Of a stretch of DNA of 64,000 bases, positions 48,005 to 55,806 are shown piece after piece (within the stretch, counting starts at the first letter, position 1; each line of letters opens with the position of its first letter). The notes beneath the pieces were generated by a model. It saw only the letters and a program-made list of their open reading frames with translations. It searched no databases and was not told where the DNA came from. A program made the translations under genes and the position numbers. Source of the DNA: Planctomycetota bacterium (GTDB taxonomy: Bacteria; Planctomycetota; UBA1135; GCA-002686595); contig JAKLKU010000012.1 in NCBI GenBank assembly GCA_023150475.1, forward strand, positions 62,001-126,000. Reading direction: 5' to 3'.

Positions 48005-49435
48005 TCAACGCGCTCGAGGCTTCGCGCTCGGCGCCGCCGTCCAATCGTCGCTGCGAAAGGGTTCGGCGGGCAGACCCGAACCGTCGAACAAGTCGACGGT
48101 CGCGGGTCCCTCGGTCGCGAGATCCGACCAGCCGTAGCGCACGGCGAGCGGACGACGCACGGCGTCCGAACGCACGACGACCGTGCCGTCTTCGATCCAT
48201 GCGTCGGCGAAGTGCCACACACGGTCGGCCCCGGCGAGTTGGAAGCCGCGCACCGCGCGCGCGGCGGAACGCAGACCGTCCGCGTGGTCGAATCGCACGC
48301 GCGCTCGCGCGCCCTCGAACTCGACGGAGCGCATGCGTGGCCCGTACGCGTCGAGCGGCTCGCCGTAGACGCGGGCACGGGCGAGCAAGGCCAAGCGGCG
48401 CGCGATCGGCCGCTTCTCGCGCGGGTGCACCTCCGTCGAGGCAGCGAGATCGAGCGTCACGGCGCACTCGACGTTCGGCAGCACGCGTGCGAGCGCTTGG
48501 GCTTCACGCAATTCCGCCCAACGACTTTCCGCCGGCGTTCGCGCGGGCTCACCCCAGCTCGGCAATTGGACGATCAGGAACGGCAGTTCCGCATCGGCGA
48601 ACGTGGCTCGCCAGCTCTGGATCAGGGTCGGCAGCAGCCGCCGGTACGTGCCGGCGAACTCGACGTTCGACTCGCCTTGATACCAGAGCACGCCGCGGAA
48701 CCCGAACGGCGCCAGCGGCGCGATCATCGCGTTGTACAGAGCGCCCGGCCGCGACTTCTCGGCGCGCGCGAGCCGCCTCAGCGCGGGAGCGAGCTCCGGA
48801 TCGGCCTCGAGCGCCGCGCGTGGCACGAACGGCTCCGCCGGCGCACCGGATTTCGTCGCTTGGACGAGTCCGATCGGCACGTCGAGCTTCGCCGCGATCT
48901 CGACGGCGAAGTACCAGCCGACGGCGCTCATGCCATCGACGGTCTCCGGAGTGCAGCGTTGCCACTGGCCGTCGAAACGCGTCTGCGGTTCCGTCGCGTC
49001 GGCGTGCGGCACGCGCAGGAAACGCAGTTTCGACGGATCGGCGGTTTCACGCGCGGTCTCGGCGCCGTCCGAGTGGAGCACCGCCCACTCCATGTTCGAT
49101 TGCCCGGAACACAGCCAGACGTCGCCGACCAGCACGTCGCCGATCCGCACGACGTTGGTGCCGCGGATCACGAGCTCGTGCGGCCCGCCCGCGCCGAGCG
49201 CAGCGAGTTCGACGCGCCAACGACCGTCCGCGCCGGCCGTGGTCGATGCTCGCGACGCGGCGAGTGCGACCTCGACGCGCTCGCCCGGACTCGCTTCGCC
49301 CCACACGACGATCGGCCGCTCGCGCTGGATCACCATGCTCTCGCCGAAGACGTCCGCCACGCGGACGTCGGCGAAGGACGGCGTTGCCAGAGTCGCCGCG
49401 AGCGCCGCGGAAAGAACGCCGTGGAAATGCTTCAT
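48005..49435 (-). CDS. Sialate O-acetylesterase (SGNH-type), exported
   Basis: 476 residues with a signal peptide ('GVLSAALAATLATPSFA'). A beta domain at 25-100 precedes the esterase block I 'WLCSGQSNMEW' with nucleophile S113, later 'GVLWYQGESNV' for the oxyanion block, and a C-terminal 'DLAASTEVHPREKRPIARRL' containing the catalytic Asp/His pair. It removes O-acetyl groups from sialic acid or, in many planctomycetes, from other acetylated polysaccharides. It is the last gene after the ribokinase (31-bp gap), suggesting use of acetylated sugars from outside. Confidence 0.9.
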   Translation of the reverse strand: MKHFHGVLSAALAATLATPSFADVRVADVFGESMVIQRERPIVVWGEASPGERVEVALAASRASTTAGADGRWRVELAALGAGGPHELVIRGTNVVRIGDVLVGDVWLCSGQSNMEWAVLHSDGAETARETADPSKLRFLRVPHADATEPQTRFDGQWQRCTPETVDGMSAVGWYFAVEIAAKLDVPIGLVQATKSGAPAEPFVPRAALEADPELAPALRRLARAEKSRPGALYNAMIAPLAPFGFRGVLWYQGESNVEFAGTYRRLLPTLIQSWRATFADAELPFLIVQLPSWGEPARTPAESRWAELREAQALARVLPNVECAVTLDLAASTEVHPREKRPIARRLALLARARVYGEPLDAYGPRMRSVEFEGARARVRFDHADGLRSAARAVRGFQLAGADRVWHFADAWIEDGTVVVRSDAVRRPLAVRYGWSDLATEGPATVDLFDGSGLPAEPFRSDDWTAAPSAKPRAR

Positions 49436-49466
49436 GGCCGCCGACTTGTCGCGAACGCTACGAACG

Positions 49467-50393
49467 TCACGCGCGGACTGCGAGAAACGCGTCGAGTTCC
49501 GCGCGCGTGGGCAACGAAGGCTGCGCGCCCGCCCGGGTGCATGCCAAGGCACCTGCTGCGGAAGCCCGCCGCAATGCGGCGGCCAGCTCGGCGCCGGACG
49601 CTTGCGCGACGGCGAACGCACCCACGAACGCGTCGCCGGCCGCCGTCGTGTCGCACGCTTCGATCGGGAACGCAGCCTGCCGCGTCACGCGTCCGTCGGA
49701 CCGAACAAGAGAGCCCGCGGTGCCGAGCGTGACCACCACCGTGCGCGGCCCGCGGCGCGAGAGCTCGTGGAGCAGTGCTTCGACGTCGCCGACTTGCTTC
49801 GCGCCGGCGAGGAGCTCCGCCTCGCCGCGATTGACGATCAGGACGTCGAACGCCGCGAGGACGTCGTCCGAGAGCTCCCGCGCAGGCGCCGCGTTCAGGA
49901 TCGTCGTCGCGCCCGCCGCACGCGCGTGCCGTGCACCCGCGAGCACGGCGTCGAGCGGCGTCTCGAGCTGCGCGAGGAATGCCCGTGCACCGACGAAGGC
50001 CGCACGTGCGCGTTCGACGGTCGGCGGATCGACGGTCGCGTTCGCGCCCGGGGCGACGACGATGCGGTTCTCACCGCGCGCATCGACCGTGATCGCCGCG
50101 ACTCCCGTCGGGACGCCCGCTCGCACGGCGACGTGCTCGACCTCGACGTCCGCGCGGCGTGCGCTTTCGAGGAGCTCGCGACCATGCGCGTCGTCGCCGA
50201 CCGCGCCGATCAGCCGCACGCTTCCCCCGAGTCTCGCCGCGGCGACCGCTTGGTTCGCCCCTTTGCCCCCGGCGTGGGTCGCGAAGCCGGCGCCGAGGAC
50301 CGTCTCGCCGGGCCCGGGCGCGCGATCGGCAGTCACGACGAGATCCAGATTGAGAGAACCGAGCACCACGAGCCGCGGTCGAGAGTCGCTCAC
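49467..50393 (-). CDS. rbsK: Ribokinase (PfkB family)
   Basis: 308 residues; GTG start at 50393 in a GTGA overlap with the oxidoreductase stop. The N-terminal signature 'VVLGSLNLDLVV' and 'THAGGKGANQAVAAARLGG' (39-57) and the C-terminal 'DTTAAGDAFVGAFAV' around residue 255, with the catalytic Asp, are those of ribokinases (the DTTAAGD form is usual there). It phosphorylates ribose or a related sugar at O5 with ATP. Neighbours suggest a broader sugar-use operon. PfkB relatives with other sugars cannot be excluded. Confidence 0.88.
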   Translation of the reverse strand: MSDSRPRLVVLGSLNLDLVVTADRAPGPGETVLGAGFATHAGGKGANQAVAAARLGGSVRLIGAVGDDAHGRELLESARRADVEVEHVAVRAGVPTGVAAITVDARGENRIVVAPGANATVDPPTVERARAAFVGARAFLAQLETPLDAVLAGARHARAAGATTILNAAPARELSDDVLAAFDVLIVNRGEAELLAGAKQVGDVEALLHELSRRGPRTVVVTLGTAGSLVRSDGRVTRQAAFPIEACDTTAAGDAFVGAFAVAQASGAELAAALRRASAAGALACTRAGAQPSLPTRAELDAFLAVRA

Positions 50394-51514
50394 GCGAACA
50401 CCTCGTTGCGGACCGTCCGCACGGCGATCGGTCGGCGTTCGTGCGCCGAACGACGCACCGCTTCCATCACGCAGAACGTCTCGAGGCCCTCCTCGAGCTC
50501 CGGCGAACACGGCGTGCCGTCGAGCAAGCCGCGCGCGAAGTGATCCGCGTAGTTCGCGAACTCGCCGTAGTGCATGCCGTGGACCTCGCTGTTGAAGTAC
50601 CAATGCCGCAGCGCATAGAGCGGATCCTCGATCACCTGCGTGCCGTCGTCCGCCGTGTGCACGTACCGCATGTCGTGGTACTGCGCGAGGCTGGTGCCGC
50701 GCGAACCGTAGAGCACGAGTTCGATCGCGTTGCGTGCCGCCGGCAGCTCTTCGCAGCCGTAGTGCCCCATCGCCCGAGCGATGCGCCCGTCGCTCGTGCG
50801 CAGATTGACGACGTACACGTCGAAACCCGCCAGACCGTGCTCGCGACCGAGCGCGCTCCGAGAGCCGAACGCGTGCACTTCTTCGATCTCTCCGCAGTAC
50901 CAGCGCACGAGGTCGACCGGGTGACTGAGCCCGAGGAAGACCCAGTCGGTGTCGCGAGCGGCCCACGGGCTCTTCGCGTAGTACCAGTCCATCCGGTGGA
51001 TGTAGTGCGCGTCGACCAGTTCGAGCGCACCGAATTCGCCGCGCTCGAACGCCGCGCGCTGGCGCCGGAACGGCTCGAAGAAGCGCGTGCTCTGACCGAC
51101 CAACAAACGGCGTTTCGTACGCCGGGCCGCCGCGAGCACCCGTTTCGCGTCCACGACCGAATTGACGAGCGGCTTCGTGCAGATCACGTCCTTGCCGGCC
51201 TCGAATGCGCGCACGATGTGCTCGCCGTGGCTCGCGTCCGGTGTGTAGATCGCGACGATCTCGACGTCCGCCCGCGCGAGCAGCTGGTCGTAGTCGGTCG
51301 TGTAGAAGAGCTCCGGCCGTTCCGCGCGTGACGCGGCGAGCTTCTCGTCCGACAAGTCGCAGCCCGCGACGGCTCTCGCACTCGCGATGCGTTCGAGTCC
51401 GACGAGCAACGTACGACCTTCGTGCAAGCCGATCACGCCGATGCCCTTGCAACCGCTCGCGGGCTCGCGAGGACGATCCTTGATGCCGGGAATGTGTCGA
51501 ATGAAGCCTGTCAT
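50390..51514 (-). CDS. Gfo/Idh/MocA-family NAD(P)-dependent oxidoreductase
   Basis: 374 residues from ATG 51514. The nucleotide-binding start is 'GCKGIGVIGLHEGRTLLVG', a variant of GxGxxG; 'DVEIVAIYTPDASHGEHIVRAFEAGKDVICTKPL' (split here by family position, about 85-118) has the Lys-Pro of the catalytic region, and 'FLGLSHPVDLVRWYCG' near 190-205 has the conserved His-Pro-Asp. It oxidises or epimerises a sugar or inositol. First gene of an operon with ribokinase and sialate esterase. Confidence 0.88.
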   Translation of the reverse strand: MTGFIRHIPGIKDRPREPASGCKGIGVIGLHEGRTLLVGLERIASARAVAGCDLSDEKLAASRAERPELFYTTDYDQLLARADVEIVAIYTPDASHGEHIVRAFEAGKDVICTKPLVNSVVDAKRVLAAARRTKRRLLVGQSTRFFEPFRRQRAAFERGEFGALELVDAHYIHRMDWYYAKSPWAARDTDWVFLGLSHPVDLVRWYCGEIEEVHAFGSRSALGREHGLAGFDVYVVNLRTSDGRIARAMGHYGCEELPAARNAIELVLYGSRGTSLAQYHDMRYVHTADDGTQVIEDPLYALRHWYFNSEVHGMHYGEFANYADHFARGLLDGTPCSPELEEGLETFCVMEAVRRSAHERRPIAVRTVRNEVFA

Positions 51515-51769
51515 CGGTGGGTGGTCCTCGAGGAAGGCGCTCACGCTACGCCGCGCGGCCGGCGAGCGCCAACTCTTCGAGCCGACGCACGAGCGCCAGG
51601 CGACGACGTACGCGCGCGGTCCACGCGACGTGGCGAGAGCGGAACGTCGAGCGCGCACACTGCGGCAGAGGAGGTAGTCGGACTCGCGGCGATGCGTACG
51701 TCGCTTCAGCCCCACGACGCAGTCGGTGGCGCGCTACGCGCTCTGTGGAATGGAAGCGCGCTCGCACGT

Positions 51770-51784
51770 CGGGACAATGTTCCG
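51770..51784 (+). promoter_or_regulatory. Candidate operator/-10 before the hydrogenase operon
   Basis: The imperfect palindrome CGGGAC-AAT-GTTCCG (51770-51784; five of six positions pair) contains GACAAT, a plausible -10, 26 bp before the hydrogenase ATG. No good -35 is seen. The 296-bp divergent region 51515-51810 holds nothing else I can support. Confidence 0.25.
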
Positions 51785-51810
51785 TTCGACGGCACACGAC
51801 GGAGGCCCGC

Positions 51811-52854
51811 ATGCTCTTCCGCACCCTGGCGAAGGCCGAGTTCCGCAAACTGGTCGAGCTCCTGCTCGCCGCGAACGAAGTGGTCGGCCCGAAACGCGTC
51901 GGCACGAACGTGCGCGGCGAACCGCTCCACCAATTCCTGCCGGTGAGCGCCTTCGACGAGCTCGCGCTCGACTACGCGAACACGGAGTTCCCGCCGAAGA
52001 CGTACTTCCTCCCCTACCGCGAGGATCTCTGCAGCTACCGCTTCGGCGACGACGATTGGACGCAGGACATCCGCTATCAAGTGCACCCACGCGTCATCGT
52101 CGGCATGCACGCGTGCGACATCAACGGGCTCGTCAAGCTCGACAAGGTGTTCACGCGCGACACGTTCCCGAGCCCGTACTACCTGTCGCGGCGCAAGAAC
52201 ACGCTGATCATCGGCATCGATCACTTGCCCGGACCGAAGTGCTTCTGTCGCTCGGTCGGCGCGGACTTGGTCGAACGCGGCTTCGATCTCTTCCTGAGCG
52301 ACCTCGACACACGCTACTTCGTCGCCATCGGCTCGGACCGCGGCTTCGGCTTGCTCCAGCGCGTCGACGCGAAGGCGATCACCGACGAGGACCGCGCAGA
52401 CTACCTCGCGCTGCGGCACCGCATCGCCGACGCGTTCGAGACGCACGTCGACGTCCAGAACCTGCCGAGTCTGCTCGACATCGAGTTCGAGTCGAAGCTC
52501 TGGAAGAAGTGGGGCGACAAGTGCTTGAGCTGCGGCGCGTGCGCGATGGTGTGCCCGACGTGCTACTGCTACGGCGTCCACGAGCGCGTGTCGATCGACT
52601 TCCGCTGCGGCGCCAAAGTCAAACAACTGCACTCGTGCAACCTGCTCGACTTCGCGATGGTCGCCGGCAACCACAACTTCCGACCCACGCGCGAGAGCCG
52701 GCTCAAGTATCGCTATTACCACCAACACCGCGGCTTCGTCGAAGCCTACGACGAACCCAACTGCGTCGGCTGCAATCGCTGCGGACACGCGTGCCTCGTC
52801 GGCATCAATCCGCCGGATGTCATCGCCGACCTGCAAGCGGAGGAACGCCGATGA
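51811..52854 (+). CDS. hydB: Group 3b hydrogenase/sulfhydrogenase beta subunit (Fe-S)
   Basis: 347 residues, ATG with GGAGG 5 nt upstream. Two ferredoxin motifs: C238, C241, C244, C248 ('[11 protein letters not shown]') and C318, C321, C324, C328 ('[11 protein letters not shown]'). The N-terminal part contains 'MHACDINGL' and '[11 protein letters not shown]', typical of HydB/HyhB. It carries electrons between the hydrogenase small subunit and the flavin subunit. First gene of the operon hydB-hydG-hydD-hydA; overlaps the next gene by 4 bp. Confidence 0.9.
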   Translation: MLFRTLAKAEFRKLVELLLAANEVVGPKRVGTNVRGEPLHQFLPVSAFDELALDYANTEFPPKTYFLPYREDLCSYRFGDDDWTQDIRYQVHPRVIVGMHACDINGLVKLDKVFTRDTFPSPYYLSRRKNTLIIGIDHLPGPKCFCRSVGADLVERGFDLFLSDLDTRYFVAIGSDRGFGLLQRVDAKAITDEDRADYLALRHRIADAFETHVDVQNLPSLLDIEFESKLWKKWGDKCLSCGACAMVCPTCYCYGVHERVSIDFRCGAKVKQLHSCNLLDFAMVAGNHNFRPTRESRLKYRYYHQHRGFVEAYDEPNCVGCNRCGHACLVGINPPDVIADLQAEERR

Positions 52855-53759
52855 CTCGGATCCTGCACGGCGTCGACATCACACGCGGCGCGAGCTTCCG
52901 CGGCGTCGTCGACTTCAACCAGCGTTACCGCCTCCAGCACGTCGACAGGAACTTCAAGTCCACGATCACGACGATCGTGCCGTTGACGGACATGGAGAAG
53001 CTCTTCCAGCTCCGCATCGACGACGACGCCGAGCGTGCGACGTTCGGTTTCCTGCCGGGTCAGTTCGTGATGCTCGAGGTCCCGGGTTACGGCGAAGTGC
53101 CGATCTCGATATCGAGCTCGCCGTCGAACAAGGCCTACATCGAACTCTGCATCCGCCGCGCCGGCACGGTGACGAACCTGCTGCACCGGGCGCGGCCGGG
53201 CGCGAAAGTCGGCTTGCGCGGTCCGTTCGGCACGCACTTCCCGACGGGACAGATGAAGGGCCACGACGTGCTCTTGATCGCCGGCGGCCTCGGACTGGCG
53301 CCGCTGCGGGCGCCGATCTTCGACATCACCGAGAACCGCGCGGCGTACGGCCGCGTCCACATCCTCTACGGCACGAAGGATCCGAGCCAACTGCTCTTCG
53401 ACTACCAATACGAGACGTGGCGCCGGGTCGGCGGCGTCGAGCTCTCGATCGCCGTCGAACACGCCGATGCCGATTGGAAGGGTGAAGTCGGCCTGATCAC
53501 GCACCTGCTCGACCGTCTGACGCTCGACGCCGACGACACGTTCGCGATCGTGTGCGGGCCGCCCGTGATGTTCAAACACGTCTGCTCGCGCTTGAGCGCC
53601 CGCGGCGTGCCGATGGACCGCATGTTCGTGTCGCTCGAGCGGCGCATGCACTGCGGCATGGGCAAGTGCTATCGCTGCAACGTCGGTCACACGTCGACCT
53701 GCATCGACGGGCCGGTCTTCGACTATTGGTCGGTGATGAACCTCAAAGAGAGCATCTGA
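52851..53759 (+). CDS. hydG: Group 3b hydrogenase gamma subunit (FAD, NAD(P)H, [2Fe-2S])
   Basis: 302 residues. The ferredoxin-reductase fold shows '[20 protein letters not shown]' for FAD and '[15 protein letters not shown]' for NAD(P), then '[11 protein letters not shown]'. A C-terminal [2Fe-2S] set is C268, C273, C276, C284 ('CGMGKCYRC', then C). It links the hydrogenase to NAD(P)H. Not to be confused with the radical-SAM HydG of FeFe hydrogenase maturation. ATGA overlap with hydB. Confidence 0.9.
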   Translation: MTRILHGVDITRGASFRGVVDFNQRYRLQHVDRNFKSTITTIVPLTDMEKLFQLRIDDDAERATFGFLPGQFVMLEVPGYGEVPISISSSPSNKAYIELCIRRAGTVTNLLHRARPGAKVGLRGPFGTHFPTGQMKGHDVLLIAGGLGLAPLRAPIFDITENRAAYGRVHILYGTKDPSQLLFDYQYETWRRVGGVELSIAVEHADADWKGEVGLITHLLDRLTLDADDTFAIVCGPPVMFKHVCSRLSARGVPMDRMFVSLERRMHCGMGKCYRCNVGHTSTCIDGPVFDYWSVMNLKESI

Positions 53760-53769
53760 GGAGACCGCC

Positions 53770-54522
53770 ATGAAGTACCTGCGCATCGAACCGCGGCGTC
53801 CGAAGGTCGGCATCTTCGATTTCACGTCGTGCGAAGGCTGCGAACTGCAGCTCGTCAACCACGAAGAGTCGCTCGCCGACTTCCTCGCGTGCGTCGAGAT
53901 CGTCAACTTCCGCGAAGCGAGCGCCGCGCGCGACGACACGTACGACATCGCGCTCGTCGAAGGCTCGATCAGCCGTGCGGACGAAGTCGAGCGGCTGAAG
54001 TCGATCCGCGCGAAGGCGAAGACGCTGGTCGCGTTCGGCTCGTGCGCGTGCTTCGGTGGCGTCAATCGGCTCAAGAACGCGTGCGATCTCGTCGCGGCGA
54101 ACCGCGAGGTGTACGGCGCGCATCCGAAGGAGACGTTGCCGGTGCGCGCGGTGAAGGAAATCGTGCCGGTCGACCTCGAGATCCCTGGCTGCCCGGTCAA
54201 CAAGCCGGAAGTCGAGCGCATCGTCCAGCACTTGATGATGGACCTGCCGTTCCAGCTCCCGGTCTATCCCGTGTGCGTCGAGTGCAAACAACGCTTCACG
54301 ACGTGCCTGTACGAGCGCGGCGAGTTGTGTCTCGGCGCCATCTCGCGCGCGGGCTGCGATGCGCCGTGTCCAGCGGGCGGGCTCGGTTGTTGGGGTTGCC
54401 GCGGACCGGCGCTCGACGCCAACGTCGAAGCGTTCCGCTCGATGGTACGCGAACGCGGTTTCTCTCAACGCGAGCTCGATGAACGCATGAGCTTCTTCGG
54501 AGGCTTCGAGGTGAGGTCATGA
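53770..54522 (+). CDS. hydD: Group 3b NiFe hydrogenase small (delta) subunit
   Basis: 250 residues without a Tat signal, as expected for a cytosolic enzyme. Proximal cluster ligands: C21 and C24 in 'TSCEGCELQ', C92 or C94 in 'GSCACFGG', C141 in 'PGCPVNKPE'. The C-terminal half has the two further cluster sets: C169, C172, C179, C187 and C196, C200, C207, C210 (by position, ligands C-rich 'CDAPCPAGGLGCWGC'). Electron relay from the NiFe site. GGAG precedes the ATG by a few bases. Confidence 0.92.
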   Translation: MKYLRIEPRRPKVGIFDFTSCEGCELQLVNHEESLADFLACVEIVNFREASAARDDTYDIALVEGSISRADEVERLKSIRAKAKTLVAFGSCACFGGVNRLKNACDLVAANREVYGAHPKETLPVRAVKEIVPVDLEIPGCPVNKPEVERIVQHLMMDLPFQLPVYPVCVECKQRFTTCLYERGELCLGAISRAGCDAPCPAGGLGCWGCRGPALDANVEAFRSMVRERGFSQRELDERMSFFGGFEVRS

Positions 54523-55796
54523 AGGTCACGCTCAACGTCGATCTGCACCATTTGCCCCGCGTCGAAGGTCACGGGAACGTGATCGTGCGCGTGGACCGCG
54601 GTTCGGTCGTCGACGCGCGCTGGGAAGTCGTCGAGACGCCGCGCTACTTCGAAGTGATGCTCAAAGGGAAGCACTTCCGCACCGCGGCGCTGCTCGTCTC
54701 GCGCATCTGCGGCATCTGTTCGATCGGGCACACGCTGGCGTCGGTGCGCGCGACCGAACGAGCGTTCGGAGTCGAGCCGCCGCCTCTCGCCGCGAAACTG
54801 CGCTTGCTCGCGAAACACGGCGAGACGATCCAGAGCCACGCGCTGCACCTCTTCTTCCTCGCGGCGCCGGATTTCCTCGACTTGCCGAGCGTCCTGCCGC
54901 TCGTCGAAGCCTGTCCCGACGTCGTCGCGCTCGCCGCGAGGCTCAAAGGCGTCGGCAATCGGTTGTGCGACGTCGTCGCGGGCCGCACCACGCACCCGGT
55001 CTCGATCCAAGTCGGCGGCATGGCGGTGCGACCGGCGCGCGCGGATCTCGATCGGTTGCGGCACGAACTCGTCTCCGTGCTGCCAGACCTCGAGTCCGCC
55101 GTGCAGCTCTTCCGCGGGTTCAAGCTGCCCGAGTTCGAGCGCGAGACCGAATTCGTCGCGTTGAAGGGCGAGGGCTCGTATCCCTGGATCGGCGGCCGTC
55201 TGATCTCGACCGACGGCGTCGAGAAGGACGAAGACGAGTACCGCGCGATGACCAACGAATACGTCGTCGAACACGGCACGTCGAAATGGTGCCGCCTGTC
55301 GCGGGATTCCTTCGCGGTCGGAGCGCTCGCGCGCTTCAACAACAACTTCCGCTTCCTCCGCCCGGAAGCGAAGAAGGTCGCCGCGGCGCTCGGCCTCGCG
55401 CCGATCGACCACAACCCGTATCGGAACGATCTCGCGCAGCTCGTCGAGCTCGTCCACTGCGTGCACGAAGCGCTGCTCTCGATCGACGAGATCCAGGCCG
55501 CGCCGAGCGACGCGGAGCTACGCGCACCGGTCGTGCCGCGCGCCGGGAGCGGAGTGGGCGCCGTCGAAGTGCCGCGCGGGATCCTCTACCACCGCTACAC
55601 CTACGACTCGGAAGGCTACGTCGTGTCCGCGGACTGCGTGATCCCGACGACGCAGAACAACAAGAACATCCACAACGACGTCGTGGCGCTCGTCCACTCG
55701 CTCGCCAAACGCGGCGTGTCGGACCGCGAGGCGGAACGGCTCTGCGCGATGCTGGTGCGCGCCTACGATCCGTGCATCTCGTGCTCGGTCCACTGA
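54519..55796 (+). CDS. hydA: Group 3b NiFe hydrogenase large (alpha) subunit, no C-terminal extension
   Basis: 425 residues. NiFe ligands are complete: 'SRICGIC' with C64 and C67, and the C-terminal 'DPCISCSVH' with C419 and C422. The protein ends at H425, the position after which a maturation endopeptidase normally cuts. Thus the extension is missing in the gene itself. Catalyses H2 oxidation or formation (and possibly sulfur reduction, as in archaeal sulfhydrogenases). Hyp maturation genes and the endopeptidase are not in the window. A perfect hairpin covers the stop codon. Confidence 0.92.
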   Translation: MKVTLNVDLHHLPRVEGHGNVIVRVDRGSVVDARWEVVETPRYFEVMLKGKHFRTAALLVSRICGICSIGHTLASVRATERAFGVEPPPLAAKLRLLAKHGETIQSHALHLFFLAAPDFLDLPSVLPLVEACPDVVALAARLKGVGNRLCDVVAGRTTHPVSIQVGGMAVRPARADLDRLRHELVSVLPDLESAVQLFRGFKLPEFERETEFVALKGEGSYPWIGGRLISTDGVEKDEDEYRAMTNEYVVEHGTSKWCRLSRDSFAVGALARFNNNFRFLRPEAKKVAAALGLAPIDHNPYRNDLAQLVELVHCVHEALLSIDEIQAAPSDAELRAPVVPRAGSGVGAVEVPRGILYHRYTYDSEGYVVSADCVIPTTQNNKNIHNDVVALVHSLAKRGVSDREAERLCAMLVRAYDPCISCSVH

Positions 55797-55805
55797 CCGA
55801 GCACG
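55780..55805. terminator. Perfect hairpin over the hydA stop, between convergent operons
   Basis: Arms CGTGCTCGGTC (55780-55790) and GACCGAGCACG (55795-55805) pair over 11 bp around a CACT loop. It includes the last four sense codons and stop of hydA and ends 2 bp before the stop of the opposing gene. No T-run on either strand. Likely a two-way terminator or mRNA 3'-end stabiliser. Confidence 0.6.
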
Positions 55806-55806
55806 T

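Noticed and set aside
51724-51745. Sigma-54 type GG-N10-GC site before the hydrogenase operon
   Set aside because: The spacing fits, but such pairs are expected by chance at this GC content and the rest of the consensus is missing.
51811-55796. Recent horizontal transfer of the hydrogenase operon
   Set aside because: Base and codon use look like the rest of the window, and no integrase, repeat or tRNA flanks it.
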